Source: Frankia alni ACN14a (lineage in GTDB: Bacteria > Actinomycetota > Actinomycetes > Frankiales > Frankiaceae). Taken from it: 64,000 bases of DNA. Below are positions 29,236 to 38,336 of the stretch, piece after piece. Where the stretch lies: assembly GCF_000058485.1 (NCBI RefSeq), contig NC_008278.1, positions 6,380,962 to 6,444,961 of the forward strand. The letters run 5' to 3'. Within the stretch, counting starts at the first letter, position 1. Each line of letters opens with the position of its first letter. Under the pieces are notes generated by a model. That model saw only the letters and a program-made list of their open reading frames with translations. It ran no database searches and was not told where the DNA came from. A program made the position numbers and the translations under genes.

Positions 29236-31005
29236 GTGGGGCCACGCACACTGCTCGACGCGCTGACGGACCTTGCTGTGGTCGTCGGCGCGGACGGCCA
29301 TGTCACCGACATGGGCGCCGCGGCTCGCGCCTTCCTCGGTGACCGGATCCCCCGTGACCCGCAACTGCGGGACCTCGTCGAGGTGGTCGACCCGGCGTTC
29401 CGCGCCGCGCTCGGCGAGGCCGTGACGGCCGCCCTGGCGCAGTCCGGGCAGTGGCGCGGCTCCGTGGGTCTGGTCGACGCCGCCGGGACGACCGTGCCGC
29501 ACCACGTGACCATCCGGCGCGATCCGGACGGCGGCCTGGTCCTGCTCGCCCGCGACACGTCCGACCAGCGTGCCCGCGAGATCGCCGAGAACGACTCCAG
29601 GGCCAAGGACGAGCTGATCGCCCGCCTGGGCCACGAGCTGCGCACCCCGCTCAACGCGATGCTCGGCTTCGCCCAGCTCCTGGAGCTGGAGCCGCTCACC
29701 CCCGACCTGCACGACGACGTCGAGCGGATCATCACCGGCGGCCGGCACATGCAGGCCCTCATCGACGACGTGCTGGACCTGGCCCGGCTGCGCGCGGGCC
29801 GCGGTGACATCAACAAGGGCCCGGTCAACGTCCTCGACATCGTCCAGGGCGTGGTGGAGCTGGTCGAGCCGCTCGCCGCGCAGCGCAGCATCCGCCGTGT
29901 GATCGACCCGGCCGTGCCGCTCGTCGCCGACGCGGACCGCCGCCGGCTGTGGCAGGTACTGCTCAACCTCGTCGGCAACGCCCTGAAGTACGGCCGCGAG
30001 GGCGGCAGCGTGCGGGTCGGCATCGTGCCGATCACGGGCTCCCGCATCCGCATCGAGGTCGAGGACGACGGCGCGGGCCTGTCCCCACGGGCGATCGACC
30101 GGTTGTTCCGCCCCTTCGAACGCCTCGGCGCCGAACGCAGCGGGATCGAGGGCAGCGGGCTGGGGCTCGCCCTCTCCCACGCCCTGGTCACCGCGATGGG
30201 CGGGGTGTTGACCGTCGCCAGCCGCTACGGGGTCGGCAGCGTGTTCGCCATCGTGCTCGACGCCGTCGACATGCGCTTCGAGGACCCCGACGCCGACGAC
30301 GACGGCTTCGGCGATCACCTCCGTGGCCACGGCTACCGCGACACGGGCCACGGACGCGCCGGCTACGGCGAAGCCGGCCACGAACGCAACGGCCACGGCT
30401 ACGGCTACGGCTACGGCGAGATGGGCCGCGCATCCGGATACGGCGACGGGGGTCATGGACGCGCCGGCTACGGCGGAACGGACCACGACAACATCGCCTA
30501 TGGCGACGCCGGCAATGGGCGGGCCCGCCATGCCGGCAGCGCCGAGGGTGCTCCAGGCGGGCGGCACGCGGGCGTCTCCCCCGCCGGTGGCGGCGGGCTC
30601 GGGCGGCGGGCGGCGCCCGGCGGCCTACGGGTCGTGCACGTCAGCGGCGATCCGGCCGTGCGGACGGCCGTGGCGGAGACCCTCACCGAGAGCCTGGCCG
30701 CCGATCCGGTCACCGTGCCGCGGGCGGCCCTCGCGGTCGACGCGGTGCGCCGCGCGCGGCCGGCGTTCATCCTCCTCGACCGCGACCTGCCCGACGCGAC
30801 CGCGCCCGAGCTGCTCGCCCAGCTCGCGGCGGACCCCGCCACGGCCGGCACCCCGGCGTTCGTCCTGACGGAGGACACCGACCCCCGCGAGCGCACCATG
30901 CTGCGCCGCGCCGGAGCCGTCGACATCCTCGCCCTCCCGCTGGACCCGGCGAGCCTCGTCGCCGCCGCGACCGCCCTCACCGCCGCGATGACCGCCCCCC
31001 GCTGA
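29236..31005 (+). CDS. Hybrid histidine kinase with Gly/Tyr-rich linker and degenerate receiver
   Basis: 589 aa, no transmembrane helix, so cytosolic. A PAS-like sensor (about 1-110) leads to HisKA with His133 (LGHELRTP), then HATPase_c with N248 (LVGNAL), EDDGAGL near 276-282 and GSGLGLAL near 307. A Gly/Tyr/His-rich, poorly ordered linker spans about 350-460. The C-terminal receiver keeps Asp515 (FILLDRDLPD) but has only one of the two N-terminal acidic residues, and ALPLDP stands where the conserved Lys-Pro should be, so phospho-switching is doubtful. GTG start has GAGG 5 nt upstream. No response regulator gene is adjacent. Confidence 0.88.
   Translation: MGPRTLLDALTDLAVVVGADGHVTDMGAAARAFLGDRIPRDPQLRDLVEVVDPAFRAALGEAVTAALAQSGQWRGSVGLVDAAGTTVPHHVTIRRDPDGGLVLLARDTSDQRAREIAENDSRAKDELIARLGHELRTPLNAMLGFAQLLELEPLTPDLHDDVERIITGGRHMQALIDDVLDLARLRAGRGDINKGPVNVLDIVQGVVELVEPLAAQRSIRRVIDPAVPLVADADRRRLWQVLLNLVGNALKYGREGGSVRVGIVPITGSRIRIEVEDDGAGLSPRAIDRLFRPFERLGAERSGIEGSGLGLALSHALVTAMGGVLTVASRYGVGSVFAIVLDAVDMRFEDPDADDDGFGDHLRGHGYRDTGHGRAGYGEAGHERNGHGYGYGYGEMGRASGYGDGGHGRAGYGGTDHDNIAYGDAGNGRARHAGSAEGAPGGRHAGVSPAGGGGLGRRAAPGGLRVVHVSGDPAVRTAVAETLTESLAADPVTVPRAALAVDAVRRARPAFILLDRDLPDATAPELLAQLAADPATAGTPAFVLTEDTDPRERTMLRRAGAVDILALPLDPASLVAAATALTAAMTAPR
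30340..30540. repeat. Gly/Tyr-rich imperfect repeat in the kinase gene
   Basis: Degenerate repeats such as ggccacggacgcgccggctac and a ggctac hexamer run code for the Gly-His-Gly-Tyr-Gly linker between ATPase and receiver domains. Confidence 0.7.
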
Positions 31006-31051
31006 CCCGCCCCCGCCGCGCCGCTGCGTCACCCGCGGGGGTGGGACCGAC

Positions 31052-31103
31052 TGCGGTGCGGTCTGTACAGTCGGCGGGCCCAGACCGTACACAACGCACC
31101 GCA
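31052..31103. terminator. Nested bidirectional hairpin between kinase and cupin genes
   Basis: Outer 9-bp stem TGCGGTGCG (31052-31060) with CGCACCGCA (31095-31103), inner stem GGTCTG with CAGACC (31081-31086). It sits between two convergent genes and could serve both. Confidence 0.6.
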
Positions 31104-31118
31104 ACCGGCACGCCCTGG

Positions 31119-31571
31119 CTAGTCGGCGAGGAGTTCGAAGTCGGCCCAGTCGAAGCCGGGCGCGACGACACAGCCGACGAGAACGTGCCGCCCGTCGCGC
31201 GGCGCGGCCGTCTGCCACTGCCCCGCCGGGACGACGAGCTGCGGCACCTCGCCGGCCGCCGCGTGCGGCCCGAGCAGGCCTGCGGGGCCCGGCGACGGTC
31301 GACGGGCCGTGCCGCCGAAGGTGAGCTCGAGGACGCCGCCGCCCTGCCAGAGCCAGATCTCGGCCGAGGCCACCCGATGCCACCGGGACACCTCGCCCGG
31401 GCGCAGCAGGAACAGGATGGACGTCATCGCGGGCCGCTGCCCGCCGTGCGCCGTGACGAGGTCGGGGCTGGCCCAGGTCTGGCGGTACCAGCCGCCCTCC
31501 GGGTGGGGTTCAAGGCCGAGGGTGTCGATCAGGTCGTCGGCGGACGTCGTCGGGTCGTCGAGGCGGCTCAT
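31119..31571 (-). CDS. DUF985 cupin protein
   Basis: 150 aa. A single beta-barrel cupin with the DUF985 hallmarks HPEGGWYRQTW, TSILFLLRPGEVSRWHRV and an ending VAPGFDWADFELL. The family is structurally cupin-like with epimerase/isomerase resemblance, but its substrate is unknown. ATG 31571 is preferred for GAGAGG 8 nt upstream; an in-frame GTG at 31589 is possible. It is convergent with the kinase gene and stands about 100 nt downstream of meaB on the same strand. Confidence 0.88.
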   Translation of the reverse strand: MSRLDDPTTSADDLIDTLGLEPHPEGGWYRQTWASPDLVTAHGGQRPAMTSILFLLRPGEVSRWHRVASAEIWLWQGGGVLELTFGGTARRPSPGPAGLLGPHAAAGEVPQLVVPAGQWQTAAPRDGRHVLVGCVVAPGFDWADFELLAD

Positions 31572-31672
31572 CGACGGATCCTCTCCCACGGGTCGCAGCG
31601 GCGTGCCGAGGCTCGGCGGCGGGCCCGGTGCGCCGGCGTGCCGGGGTCGCAGGATGGGGGGCGGCCTGACCG

Positions 31673-32815
31673 TCAGCGGGACGGGGCCGGCTGCGCCGGC
31701 GTGAGGTCGGCGAGGAGGCGCTCGGCGGCCGACCAGGGGTCGGCGGCACCGGCGAGGACGTGGTGGGCAAGCTCCGCCAGGCGCTCGTCGTGCGGCGGGG
31801 CGGCCAGGCGGTCGCGCAGCGCGGTCAGGGCCAGCCCCCGGATCTCGTCGGCGGCCCGGGCCAGGCGGCGACGGTCGAGTTCACCGGTCGCGGCGAGATC
31901 CCGTCGGTGCGCGGCGATACACGTGACGAGCTCGTCGACGCCCTCGCCCAGGGTCGCGGCGACACGCACCACCACCGGTTGCCGGGCACCGACCCGCATC
32001 CGGGTCATCGCGGTCAGGTCGGCGGCGGTGCGGGCCGCGCCCGGCCGGTCCGCCTTGTTGACGACGAGGACGTCCGCGACCTCCAGCAGGCCCGCCTTGA
32101 CCGCCTGCACGTCGTCGCCCGCGTCGGGCGCGAGCAGGACGCAGGTCGTGTCGGCGAGCGCGGCGATGTCGATCTCCGCCTGGCCGACGCCGACGGTCTC
32201 GACGAGGATGACGTCGAACCCGGCCGCGTCGAGGACCCGCAGGGCCTGCGCCGTCGCGGCCGCCAGCCCACCGAGGCGCCCGCGGCTGGCCAGGGAGCGG
32301 ATGAACACCCCGGGGTCACCGGCGTGCTCGCTCATCCGCACCCGGTCGCCGAGCAGCGCGCCGCCGGAGTACGGCGAGGACGGGTCGACCGCGAGCACCC
32401 CCACCCGGCGCCCGGCGCGGCGGTAGGCCCGCACCAGCGCGGTGACGGTCGTCGACTTGCCGACTCCCGGGGCGCCGGTCAGGCCGACGGTCTGCGCGCC
32501 GCCGACGTGCCCGACCAGCGCCGCGCCGATCTCAGGCCACCGCCGAGGAGTGTTCTCCACCGCCGAGAGCAGCCGCGCCAACGCCCGCCGGTCCCCGCCG
32601 ACGGCCGCCGCCAGCTCCGCCTCGGCCGACGGCTCCGCTCCGGCCGACTCCGCGCCGACCGACCTCGTCCCGGCCGACCTCGTCCCGGCCGACCTCGTCC
32701 CGGCCGACCCCGTCCTGGCCGACCCCGCGCCGGGCAGCCCGGCCGCGGCCGGGTCACGATCGCGGTCGGGCAGACCCCGCTCGCGGTCGGCACCCGCGGC
32801 GGAGCCCGCGGTCAC
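31673..32815 (-). CDS. meaB: Methylmalonyl-CoA mutase-associated G-protein chaperone MeaB
   Basis: 380 aa. SIMIBI-class GTPase: Walker [10 protein letters not shown], then [30 protein letters not shown] and NKAD (guanine specificity). MeaB protects B12-dependent acyl-CoA mutases from inactivation and gates cofactor exchange; an ethylmalonyl-CoA mutase is encoded at 43037-45202. The GTG start overlaps the thiolase stop by 4 nt (GTGA). Residues 20-60 contain an added Ala-Gly-Thr-Arg-Ser tail written by a 15-bp repeat, absent from typical MeaB of about 320-330 aa. Confidence 0.93.
   Translation of the reverse strand: MTAGSAAGADRERGLPDRDRDPAAAGLPGAGSARTGSAGTRSAGTRSAGTRSVGAESAGAEPSAEAELAAAVGGDRRALARLLSAVENTPRRWPEIGAALVGHVGGAQTVGLTGAPGVGKSTTVTALVRAYRRAGRRVGVLAVDPSSPYSGGALLGDRVRMSEHAGDPGVFIRSLASRGRLGGLAAATAQALRVLDAAGFDVILVETVGVGQAEIDIAALADTTCVLLAPDAGDDVQAVKAGLLEVADVLVVNKADRPGAARTAADLTAMTRMRVGARQPVVVRVAATLGEGVDELVTCIAAHRRDLAATGELDRRRLARAADEIRGLALTALRDRLAAPPHDERLAELAHHVLAGAADPWSAAERLLADLTPAQPAPSR
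32661..32735. repeat. 15-bp tandem repeat in the meaB N-terminus (5 copies)
   Basis: Unit gacctcgtcccggcc; three exact copies and two diverged ones, coding on the minus strand for Ala-Gly-Thr-Arg-Ser. Confidence 0.9.
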
Positions 32816-33999
32816 GCCGCCGGGACGCGCAGGATCAGGGCATCGCCCTGGCCGCCGCCGCCGCACAGGCCGGCCGCGCCGATCCCGCCGCCGCGCCGGG
32901 CCAGCTCGTTGAGCAGGGTCAGGGCGATGCGGGCGCCCGAGGCGCCGAGCGGGTGGCCGATGGCGATCGCCCCGCCGTTGACGTTGACGATGTCGGAGCT
33001 GATCCCGAGGTCGCGCATGGACTGGATGGAGACGGCGGCGAACGCCTCGTTGATCTCGACGAGGTCGAGGTCGGCGGGAGTGAGCCCCTCCTTGGCCAGC
33101 GCGGCGAGGATGGCGTTGGACGGCTGCGACTGCAGGGAGGTGTCGGGGCCGGCGACGAAACCGTGGTGGCCGACCTCGGCGAGGATCGGCAGGCCGAGCT
33201 CCTCCGCCTTGGCCCGGCTGGCCACGATGACCGCGGCCGCCCCGTCGGAGATCTGCGACGCCGACCCGGCGGTGATCGTGCCGTCCTTGCCGAACGCGGG
33301 GCGCAGCTTGCCGAGCACCTCGGCGGAGGTGTCGGCCCGCACGCCCTCGTCCTGGCTGACGACGAGCGGCTCGCCGCGGCGCTGCGGCACCGAGACGGGG
33401 ACGATCTCGTTGTCGAACAGGCCGTTCTTGGCGGCGGCCGCGGCCCGCTGGTGCGACCGGGCGGCGAAGGAGTCCTGCTCGGCGCGGGAGATGTTCAGCG
33501 CACCGTTGTAACGCTCGGTGCTCGCACCCATGGAGATCTGGTCGAAGGCGCAGAACAGGGCGTCCTGGTCGATGGCGTCGAGCGCCTCGGTCGCGCCGTA
33601 CTTCACCCCGGCGCGCATCGAGCGCAGCAGGTGCGGCGCCCCGGTCATGGACTCCATCCCCCCGGCGACGACCAGGTCGAACTCGCCGCTGGCGATGTAG
33701 GTGTCGGCGAGGGCGATCGCGTCGAGGCCGGACAGGCAGACCTTGTTGACGGTGACCGCGGGCACCGTCATCGGGATGCCGGCGGCGACGGCCGCCTGCC
33801 GGGCGGTGATCGGGCCGGTGCCGGCCTGGATCACGTGCCCCATGATGACGTACTGGATCGCGTCGCCGGACAGCCCGGCCCGCTCCAGTGCACCCTTGAT
33901 CGCGATGCCGCCCAGGTCCGTCGCGGTGAAGCTCTTCAACGCCCCGGACAGCTTCCCGATCGGTGTCCGTGCGCCGGCCACGATCACGGAACCAGGCAT
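32812..33999 (-). CDS. Acetyl-CoA C-acetyltransferase (acetoacetyl-CoA thiolase)
   Basis: 395 aa. Condenses two acetyl-CoA (or cleaves acetoacetyl-CoA). Thiolase residues are complete: Cys88 (VNKVCLSG), His in [14 protein letters not shown] and the second Cys in [15 protein letters not shown] with AGGAGG 6 nt upstream. It is the first step toward 3-hydroxybutyryl-CoA and crotonyl-CoA, the substrate of the reductase at 36151-37500, and is translationally coupled to meaB. A role in beta-oxidation is also possible. Confidence 0.93.
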   Translation of the reverse strand: MPGSVIVAGARTPIGKLSGALKSFTATDLGGIAIKGALERAGLSGDAIQYVIMGHVIQAGTGPITARQAAVAAGIPMTVPAVTVNKVCLSGLDAIALADTYIASGEFDLVVAGGMESMTGAPHLLRSMRAGVKYGATEALDAIDQDALFCAFDQISMGASTERYNGALNISRAEQDSFAARSHQRAAAAAKNGLFDNEIVPVSVPQRRGEPLVVSQDEGVRADTSAEVLGKLRPAFGKDGTITAGSASQISDGAAAVIVASRAKAEELGLPILAEVGHHGFVAGPDTSLQSQPSNAILAALAKEGLTPADLDLVEINEAFAAVSIQSMRDLGISSDIVNVNGGAIAIGHPLGASGARIALTLLNELARRGGGIGAAGLCGGGGQGDALILRVPAA

Positions 34000-34127
34000 G
34001 GCTGCCTCCTCATCACTCCTGGGAAGATCTCCACCGACGTCCCCCCGCGAGCCGGCGCCGGACGTTCCCCCGCGACGACGTCACGGCGGCACGCTCGGTG
34101 CGCTCACCCCACGGGCACCTGCAACAC

Positions 34128-34139
34128 CACGATAACGTG
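34128..34139. promoter_or_regulatory. Inverted repeat upstream of the thiolase gene
   Basis: CACG-ATAA-CGTG, AT-cored, about 130 bp before the thiolase ATG. On the minus strand TTATCGTG could overlap a -10 region, so an operator is plausible. Confidence 0.3.
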
Positions 34140-34181
34140 ATCTTGTTCCTGGTGCCCGGCCCGGCGGTGCACCCCGTGCCC

Positions 34182-34236
34182 GACCGGGGCCGCCCCGCGG
34201 CGGCCGGGTGGGAGACCTCGCCGCCCGGCCCCGGTC
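34182..34236 (-). terminator. Hairpin after the FG-GAP gene
   Basis: GACCGGGGCCG (34182-34192) pairs perfectly with CGGCCCCGGTC (34226-34236); the 33-nt loop can fold on itself. It lies 10 nt past the stop of the FG-GAP gene. Confidence 0.6.
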
Positions 34237-34245
34237 ACGACCCGG

Positions 34246-35253
34246 TCAGGACAGGGCGCCGCAGGCCACCACGAAGGGGGACGGGTCCGCCGGCAGCCGC
34301 ACCGTGCTGGAGGCGGAGTCCTGGACGCTCAGGCCGTCGGGGGTGAACCCCAGCGTCGTGGTGACGACGTTGAACTGGGCTCCGTCGGTCGAGGTGCCGG
34401 TGATGATCTGCAGGGTCCGGTCGGCGCAGCGCAGGCCGAGGCCGGAGTTGCCGTGGACGCCGGCACCGAGGGCCAGGCCGCTCGGCGGCGTCACCGCGAC
34501 CAGCTCGCCGAGGCCGACATAGCGCAACAGGGCGTAGTTCTTCGTCCCGTTGGTCACCTGGGTCTGCACGAGCAGCTCACCGAAACCGTCGCCGTCGATG
34601 TCGACGACCGCGCTGTTCAGCGGGGTGACGATGGCGCCGAGGGGGATCCTGGCCTGCTGGCCGTCCCGGGAGAACCGCACGCGCAGGTTCGTCCCGTCCA
34701 CGGCGACCGTGTCGGGCTGGCCGTCGCCGTCGACGTCGTTCAGGCCGGCCGGCTTCGCCACCGGCGTGGGCAGCTGCGGGCTGCCCGGGCCGGTCGTGCC
34801 GGTCGGCGCGGACGGCTGCGTGCTGGCGGCCACCGACGGCGAGGACGCCGACGTCGTCGGCCGGCTCGGCGGCGGGCTCGTCTGCGTGCGGGTGGCCGGG
34901 CCCGAGCCTGGGCCCGAGGCGGACCCACCGCCACCGCCGGAGCTGGAGTGCCCCCCACCGCCGCCCAGTGACGGCACGGTCGCCGCCCGGCTCGGCTCGG
35001 TGAACATGGTCGGCAGAACCGGCGGCGCGGCCGGCTCGACGACCTGGTTCGACGGACTCGGCCGGATGGCCACCACCGCCAGCCCGATGAGCGCCGCCAT
35101 CACCATCCCGCCGACGGTGAACACGGGGACGCGCCAGCGGCGCCGGCGGGCGATGCCGGCGCGGATCTGCCGGTAGGCCTCCGGGGACGGCCGGATGGGC
35201 TCGACCGCCTCGGTCAGCAGCCGCGTGAGCTCGTCCGGTTCCAACGCGCTCAC
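34246..35253 (-). CDS. Membrane protein with FG-GAP/VCBS-like repeats, partner of the SigE-family sigma factor
   Basis: 335 aa. A short cytosolic N-terminus (1-42, Arg-rich at its end), one transmembrane helix (about 43-64), a Gly/Ser/Thr/Pro-rich stalk to about 165, then an extracytoplasmic domain with calcium-type loops DVDGDGQPD and DIDGDGFGE, as in FG-GAP/VCBS repeats. The GTG overlaps the sigma factor stop (GTGA), with GGAGG 8 nt upstream. The layout fits a transmembrane regulator of the sigma factor, but I see no recognised anti-sigma (ZAS) motif, so that is inference only. Confidence 0.8.
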   Translation of the reverse strand: MSALEPDELTRLLTEAVEPIRPSPEAYRQIRAGIARRRRWRVPVFTVGGMVMAALIGLAVVAIRPSPSNQVVEPAAPPVLPTMFTEPSRAATVPSLGGGGGHSSSGGGGGSASGPGSGPATRTQTSPPPSRPTTSASSPSVAASTQPSAPTGTTGPGSPQLPTPVAKPAGLNDVDGDGQPDTVAVDGTNLRVRFSRDGQQARIPLGAIVTPLNSAVVDIDGDGFGELLVQTQVTNGTKNYALLRYVGLGELVAVTPPSGLALGAGVHGNSGLGLRCADRTLQIITGTSTDGAQFNVVTTTLGFTPDGLSVQDSASSTVRLPADPSPFVVACGALS

Positions 35254-35807
35254 CGTAGGCCCTCCAGCTTGCCGCTCAAGGCCGACAGCCCTCGGGAGGT
35301 GTAGGCCTTGACGGAGCCGATGCTGCAGCCCATCACCGCCGCCGCGTCCGCCTCGGACATGTCGGCGTAGTAGCGCAGGACGACCGCCTCCCGCTGGCGC
35401 CGCGGCAGCTCTCGCAGTGCCTGGATGACGGCGGCTCGCTCGACGAGAGAGTAGGCCCCCTCCTCGGCGCTGGCGGCATCGGGCATGGGCTTGGGGGCAT
35501 GCTTGAGAGCGACGAGTCGACGACGCAGCGTGGAACGTGCGAGATTGACGACGGTCTGCCGAAGGTAGGCCAGGGCCTTGTCCCGGTCCTGCAGGCGTCC
35601 CCAGGCCCCGTGGACGCGGATGTAGGCGTCCTGGACGACCTCCTCGCACAGACCCACGTCGTCGAGCAGCAACGCGGCGAGACGCACCAATGACCGGTAG
35701 TGCTCGGAGTACAAGGCGGTCAGGGCGGCGTCCGCGTCCCGCGCGACGTCGCTACGGGCGGCGTCGCTCCGCGCAGGCACGGGCCGCCACCCCTCCACGA
35801 CTGTCAT
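35250..35807 (-). CDS. SigE-family ECF RNA polymerase sigma factor
   Basis: 185 aa. Region 2 is seen in LYSEHYRSLVRLAALLLDD and EEVVQDAYIRVHGAWGRL; region 4 in LRELPRRQREAVVLRYYADMSEADAA followed by a helix-turn-helix CSIGSVKAYTSRGLSAL (first motif given as L136-A161 approximately). This is the actinobacterial SigE-type ECF group, often paired with a membrane protein, here the overlapping FG-GAP gene. ATG 35807 is used; a GTG at 35819 is possible and neither has a clear ribosome site. Likely divergent from ccr. Confidence 0.9.
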   Translation of the reverse strand: MTVVEGWRPVPARSDAARSDVARDADAALTALYSEHYRSLVRLAALLLDDVGLCEEVVQDAYIRVHGAWGRLQDRDKALAYLRQTVVNLARSTLRRRLVALKHAPKPMPDAASAEEGAYSLVERAAVIQALRELPRRQREAVVLRYYADMSEADAAAVMGCSIGSVKAYTSRGLSALSGKLEGLR

Positions 35808-36150
35808 GGGCGCGGTCACACCACGTTGGACGCGGACCGAGCACTCGAAGTTGTCCCGAAAGTTCTATCGCGTCGCGCACCAAACAGACAGCCCCCTCAT
35901 CCCGCGACCCCGTCTCCGTACCCATCGGTTACCTCTGCCGCCCTGTCGACGCCGTCTGCCGCCCTGTCGACTACCTGTGCCGCCTGCCGGTTGACTACGT
36001 GTACCGCCCCGCCAACTGCCCGTGTCGCCCGCCCGACTGCCCGTGCCGCCCGTCCCCCGCCCGCCGACAACCCGCCTGTGCCACCCGCCTGTGCCACCCG
36101 CCTGTGGCGCCGGTCATCCGCCCTCGACCACGCACCGCCGGAGGCCGATC
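35808..36150. other. Divergent intergenic region with decayed repeats upstream of ccr
   Basis: 343 bp between sigE and ccr. Bases about 35925-36110 are built of short degenerate repeats: ctgtcgac-, tgccgcc- and ctgtgccacccgc-type units, the last nearly tandem in three copies at about 36076-36112. No gene is supported on either strand; promoters for both neighbours must lie here. Confidence 0.55.
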
Positions 36151-37500
36151 GTGAAGGACATCCTCGAAGCGATCCTCGCCCAGACCCCACCGTCCCCCGA
36201 ACGCCGAGCGGAGTTCGCCGCGTTCGCGGTTCCGGAGTTCTACCGCGGCGTGGTCGTGCGCCGCGACGAGACCGGGATGTTCGACGGCGTCCCGTCCCAG
36301 GACAAGGACCCGCGCCGCTCCCTGCACGTCGACGAGGTACCCACGCCCGAGGTCGGCCCCGGCGAGGCCCTGGTGGCGGTCATGGCCTCCTCGGTGAACT
36401 ACAACACGGTTTGGACATCGATCTTCGAACCGATGTCCACGTTCGGCTTCCTCGAACGCTACGGTCGGACATCTCCCCTCGCTTCCCGCCATGACCAGCC
36501 TTACCACGTCGTGGGTTCCGATCTGGCCGGAGTCGTGCTGAGGACAGGAGCCGGCGTACACGTCTGGTCCCCGGGGGACGAGGTCGTGGCCCACTGCCTG
36601 TCGGTCGAGCTCGAACGCGCCGACGGTCACAACGACACGATGCTGGATCCGGAGCAACGAATCTGGGGTTTCGAGACGAACTTCGGTGGCCTGGCCGAGC
36701 TGGCCCTCGTCAAGGCGAACCAGCTCATGCCCAAACCGGGCCATCTCACGTGGGCGGAGGCGGCTGCGCCGGGGCTGGTCAACTCCACCGCCTACCGCCA
36801 GCTCGTCTCCGCCAACGGAGCCCGGATGAAGCAGGGCGACGTCGTCCTGGTCTGGGGGGCGTCCGGGGGACTGGGCTCCTACGCCACCCAGCTCGCGCTG
36901 CGCGGCGGGGCGATCCCGGTCTGCGTCGTGTCGTCGCCGACGAAGGCGGCGATCTGCCGATCCCTCGGCGCCGAGCTCGTCATCGACCGGGCCGCGGAGG
37001 ACTACCGGTTCTGGAGCGACGAACGCACGCAGAATCCGCGCGAATGGAAGCGACTGGGCCAGCGCATCCGCGAACTCACCGGCGGCGACGACCCGGACAT
37101 CGTGCTCGAGCACCCCGGGCGGGAGACCTTCGGCGCCTCCGTCTACGTGACCCGTCGCGGTGGCACCATCGCGACCTGTGCCTCCACCAGTGGCTTCCTG
37201 CACGAGTACGACAACCGGTACCTGTGGATGAACCTCAAGCGCGTCGTCGGCTCCCACTTCGCCAACTACCGGGAGGCCTGGGAGGCCAATCGCCTCATCG
37301 CCCGGGGGATGATCCATCCCACCCTCTCCCGGGTGTACCCGCTCAACGAGACGGGGCAGGCCGCCCACGACGTGCACCGCAACATGCATCAGGGCAAGGT
37401 CGGCGTGCTGTGCCTGGCCCCCAGCGAGGGGCTGGGTGTCCGCGACGAGGAGTTCCGCGCCCGCCACCTGACTGCAATCAACCGGTTCCGTGGCGTGTAG
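36151..37500 (+). CDS. ccrA: Crotonyl-CoA carboxylase/reductase
   Basis: 449 aa, the usual length. Reductively carboxylates crotonyl-CoA to ethylmalonyl-CoA with NADPH and CO2. It belongs to the MDR superfamily: NADPH motif VWGASGGLGSYA, family-specific FEPMSTFGFLERYGR and the substrate and CO2-site stretch HYDQPYHVVGSD-like RHDQPYHVVGSDLAG. GTG is fixed by GGAGG at 36140-36144. Together with the thiolase, hydroxybutyryl-CoA dehydrogenase and ethylmalonyl-CoA mutase in this window it marks the ethylmalonyl-CoA pathway, used for acetate growth or for extender units in polyketide synthesis. Confidence 0.95.
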   Translation: MKDILEAILAQTPPSPERRAEFAAFAVPEFYRGVVVRRDETGMFDGVPSQDKDPRRSLHVDEVPTPEVGPGEALVAVMASSVNYNTVWTSIFEPMSTFGFLERYGRTSPLASRHDQPYHVVGSDLAGVVLRTGAGVHVWSPGDEVVAHCLSVELERADGHNDTMLDPEQRIWGFETNFGGLAELALVKANQLMPKPGHLTWAEAAAPGLVNSTAYRQLVSANGARMKQGDVVLVWGASGGLGSYATQLALRGGAIPVCVVSSPTKAAICRSLGAELVIDRAAEDYRFWSDERTQNPREWKRLGQRIRELTGGDDPDIVLEHPGRETFGASVYVTRRGGTIATCASTSGFLHEYDNRYLWMNLKRVVGSHFANYREAWEANRLIARGMIHPTLSRVYPLNETGQAAHDVHRNMHQGKVGVLCLAPSEGLGVRDEEFRARHLTAINRFRGV

Positions 37501-37535
37501 CCAGGGAAATCGCGACGGGCCCGATGACCGGCTGG

Positions 37536-37554
37536 CGTCACGTTCACAGTGACG
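37536..37554. promoter_or_regulatory. Inverted repeat between ccr and the DivIVA-like gene
   Basis: CGTCAC-(7)-GTGACG, 21 nt before the DivIVA-like ATG. Small operator or weak ccr terminator; cannot be decided by eye. Confidence 0.3.
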
Positions 37555-37574
37555 GTCTGAGATGCTGAGGCCCT

Positions 37575-38291
37575 ATGACCGAACACACGGATCTCATCCC
37601 GATGGCCGGCGAGACCGACGGGCCCCCAGCCTTCGATCTGGTCCGCCGTGGCTACGACCCCAACCAGGTCACCCACCACGTGAACTGGCTCGTCGAGCAG
37701 CTCCGCGAGGCCGAGGCGCACCGGGCCGCCGCCGAGGCCGCCGCCTCCGAGGCGGCGACCGAGGCGGCCCGCGTGCGCGACGATCTGGCCGCGAACCGTC
37801 CCGCCTGGGAGGAGTTCGGCGGCCGGGTCACCCAGATCCTCCAGCTCGCGGAGGAGGAGGCGGCCACCGTCCGCGCCGAGCGGACCCGCGAGGCCGACGC
37901 CCAGCTCGAGGAGGCCCGCCGGATCGTCACCGAGGCCGAGGCCGCCCGGGAGAAGACGCTGCGGGAGGCCGACGAGCAGGCCGCCTCGATCGTCTCGACG
38001 GCGCGCGCCGAGGCCGAGCGGATCGTCGAGATCGCCCGGTCCACCGCGGCGGCGGCCGAGGACGAGTCGAAGCGCCGGCTGGCCGATCTGGAGCGTCAGC
38101 GCGAGCAGGTCACCACCCAGCTCGCCGCCCTGCGCGAGCAGGTGACGGCCCAGCTCGGCGCGCTGCGCGACAAGCTCACCGCCGCCAGCGCCTCGATCGC
38201 CTCCATCGAGGCCGCGCCGGTCGAGGAACGCAAGGCGATCGGCGCGGAGACGACCGTGCTGCCCGCGCCCGCCAGCGTGCGCAGCGCCTGA
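37575..38291 (+). CDS. DivIVA-like coiled-coil protein
   Basis: 238 aa. The N-terminus has the DivIVA-type membrane-proximal motif FDLVRRGYDPNQVTHHV (residues about 20-36), then a nearly continuous Ala/Glu/Arg-rich coiled coil (about 40-215). Such proteins in actinobacteria organise polar growth, septation or cytoskeletal scaffolds; this one is shorter than the main DivIVA/Wag31 and cannot be assigned to a specific process. TGAGG precedes the ATG by about 4 nt. It follows ccr by 74 nt and may be co-transcribed, though an inverted repeat lies between. Confidence 0.8.
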   Translation: MTEHTDLIPMAGETDGPPAFDLVRRGYDPNQVTHHVNWLVEQLREAEAHRAAAEAAASEAATEAARVRDDLAANRPAWEEFGGRVTQILQLAEEEAATVRAERTREADAQLEEARRIVTEAEAAREKTLREADEQAASIVSTARAEAERIVEIARSTAAAAEDESKRRLADLERQREQVTTQLAALREQVTAQLGALRDKLTAASASIASIEAAPVEERKAIGAETTVLPAPASVRSA

Positions 38292-38336
38292 ACCCGCGCC
38301 TGCTCCCCTGCGCGGCCGACTCGGGCGGGCGCGCCT

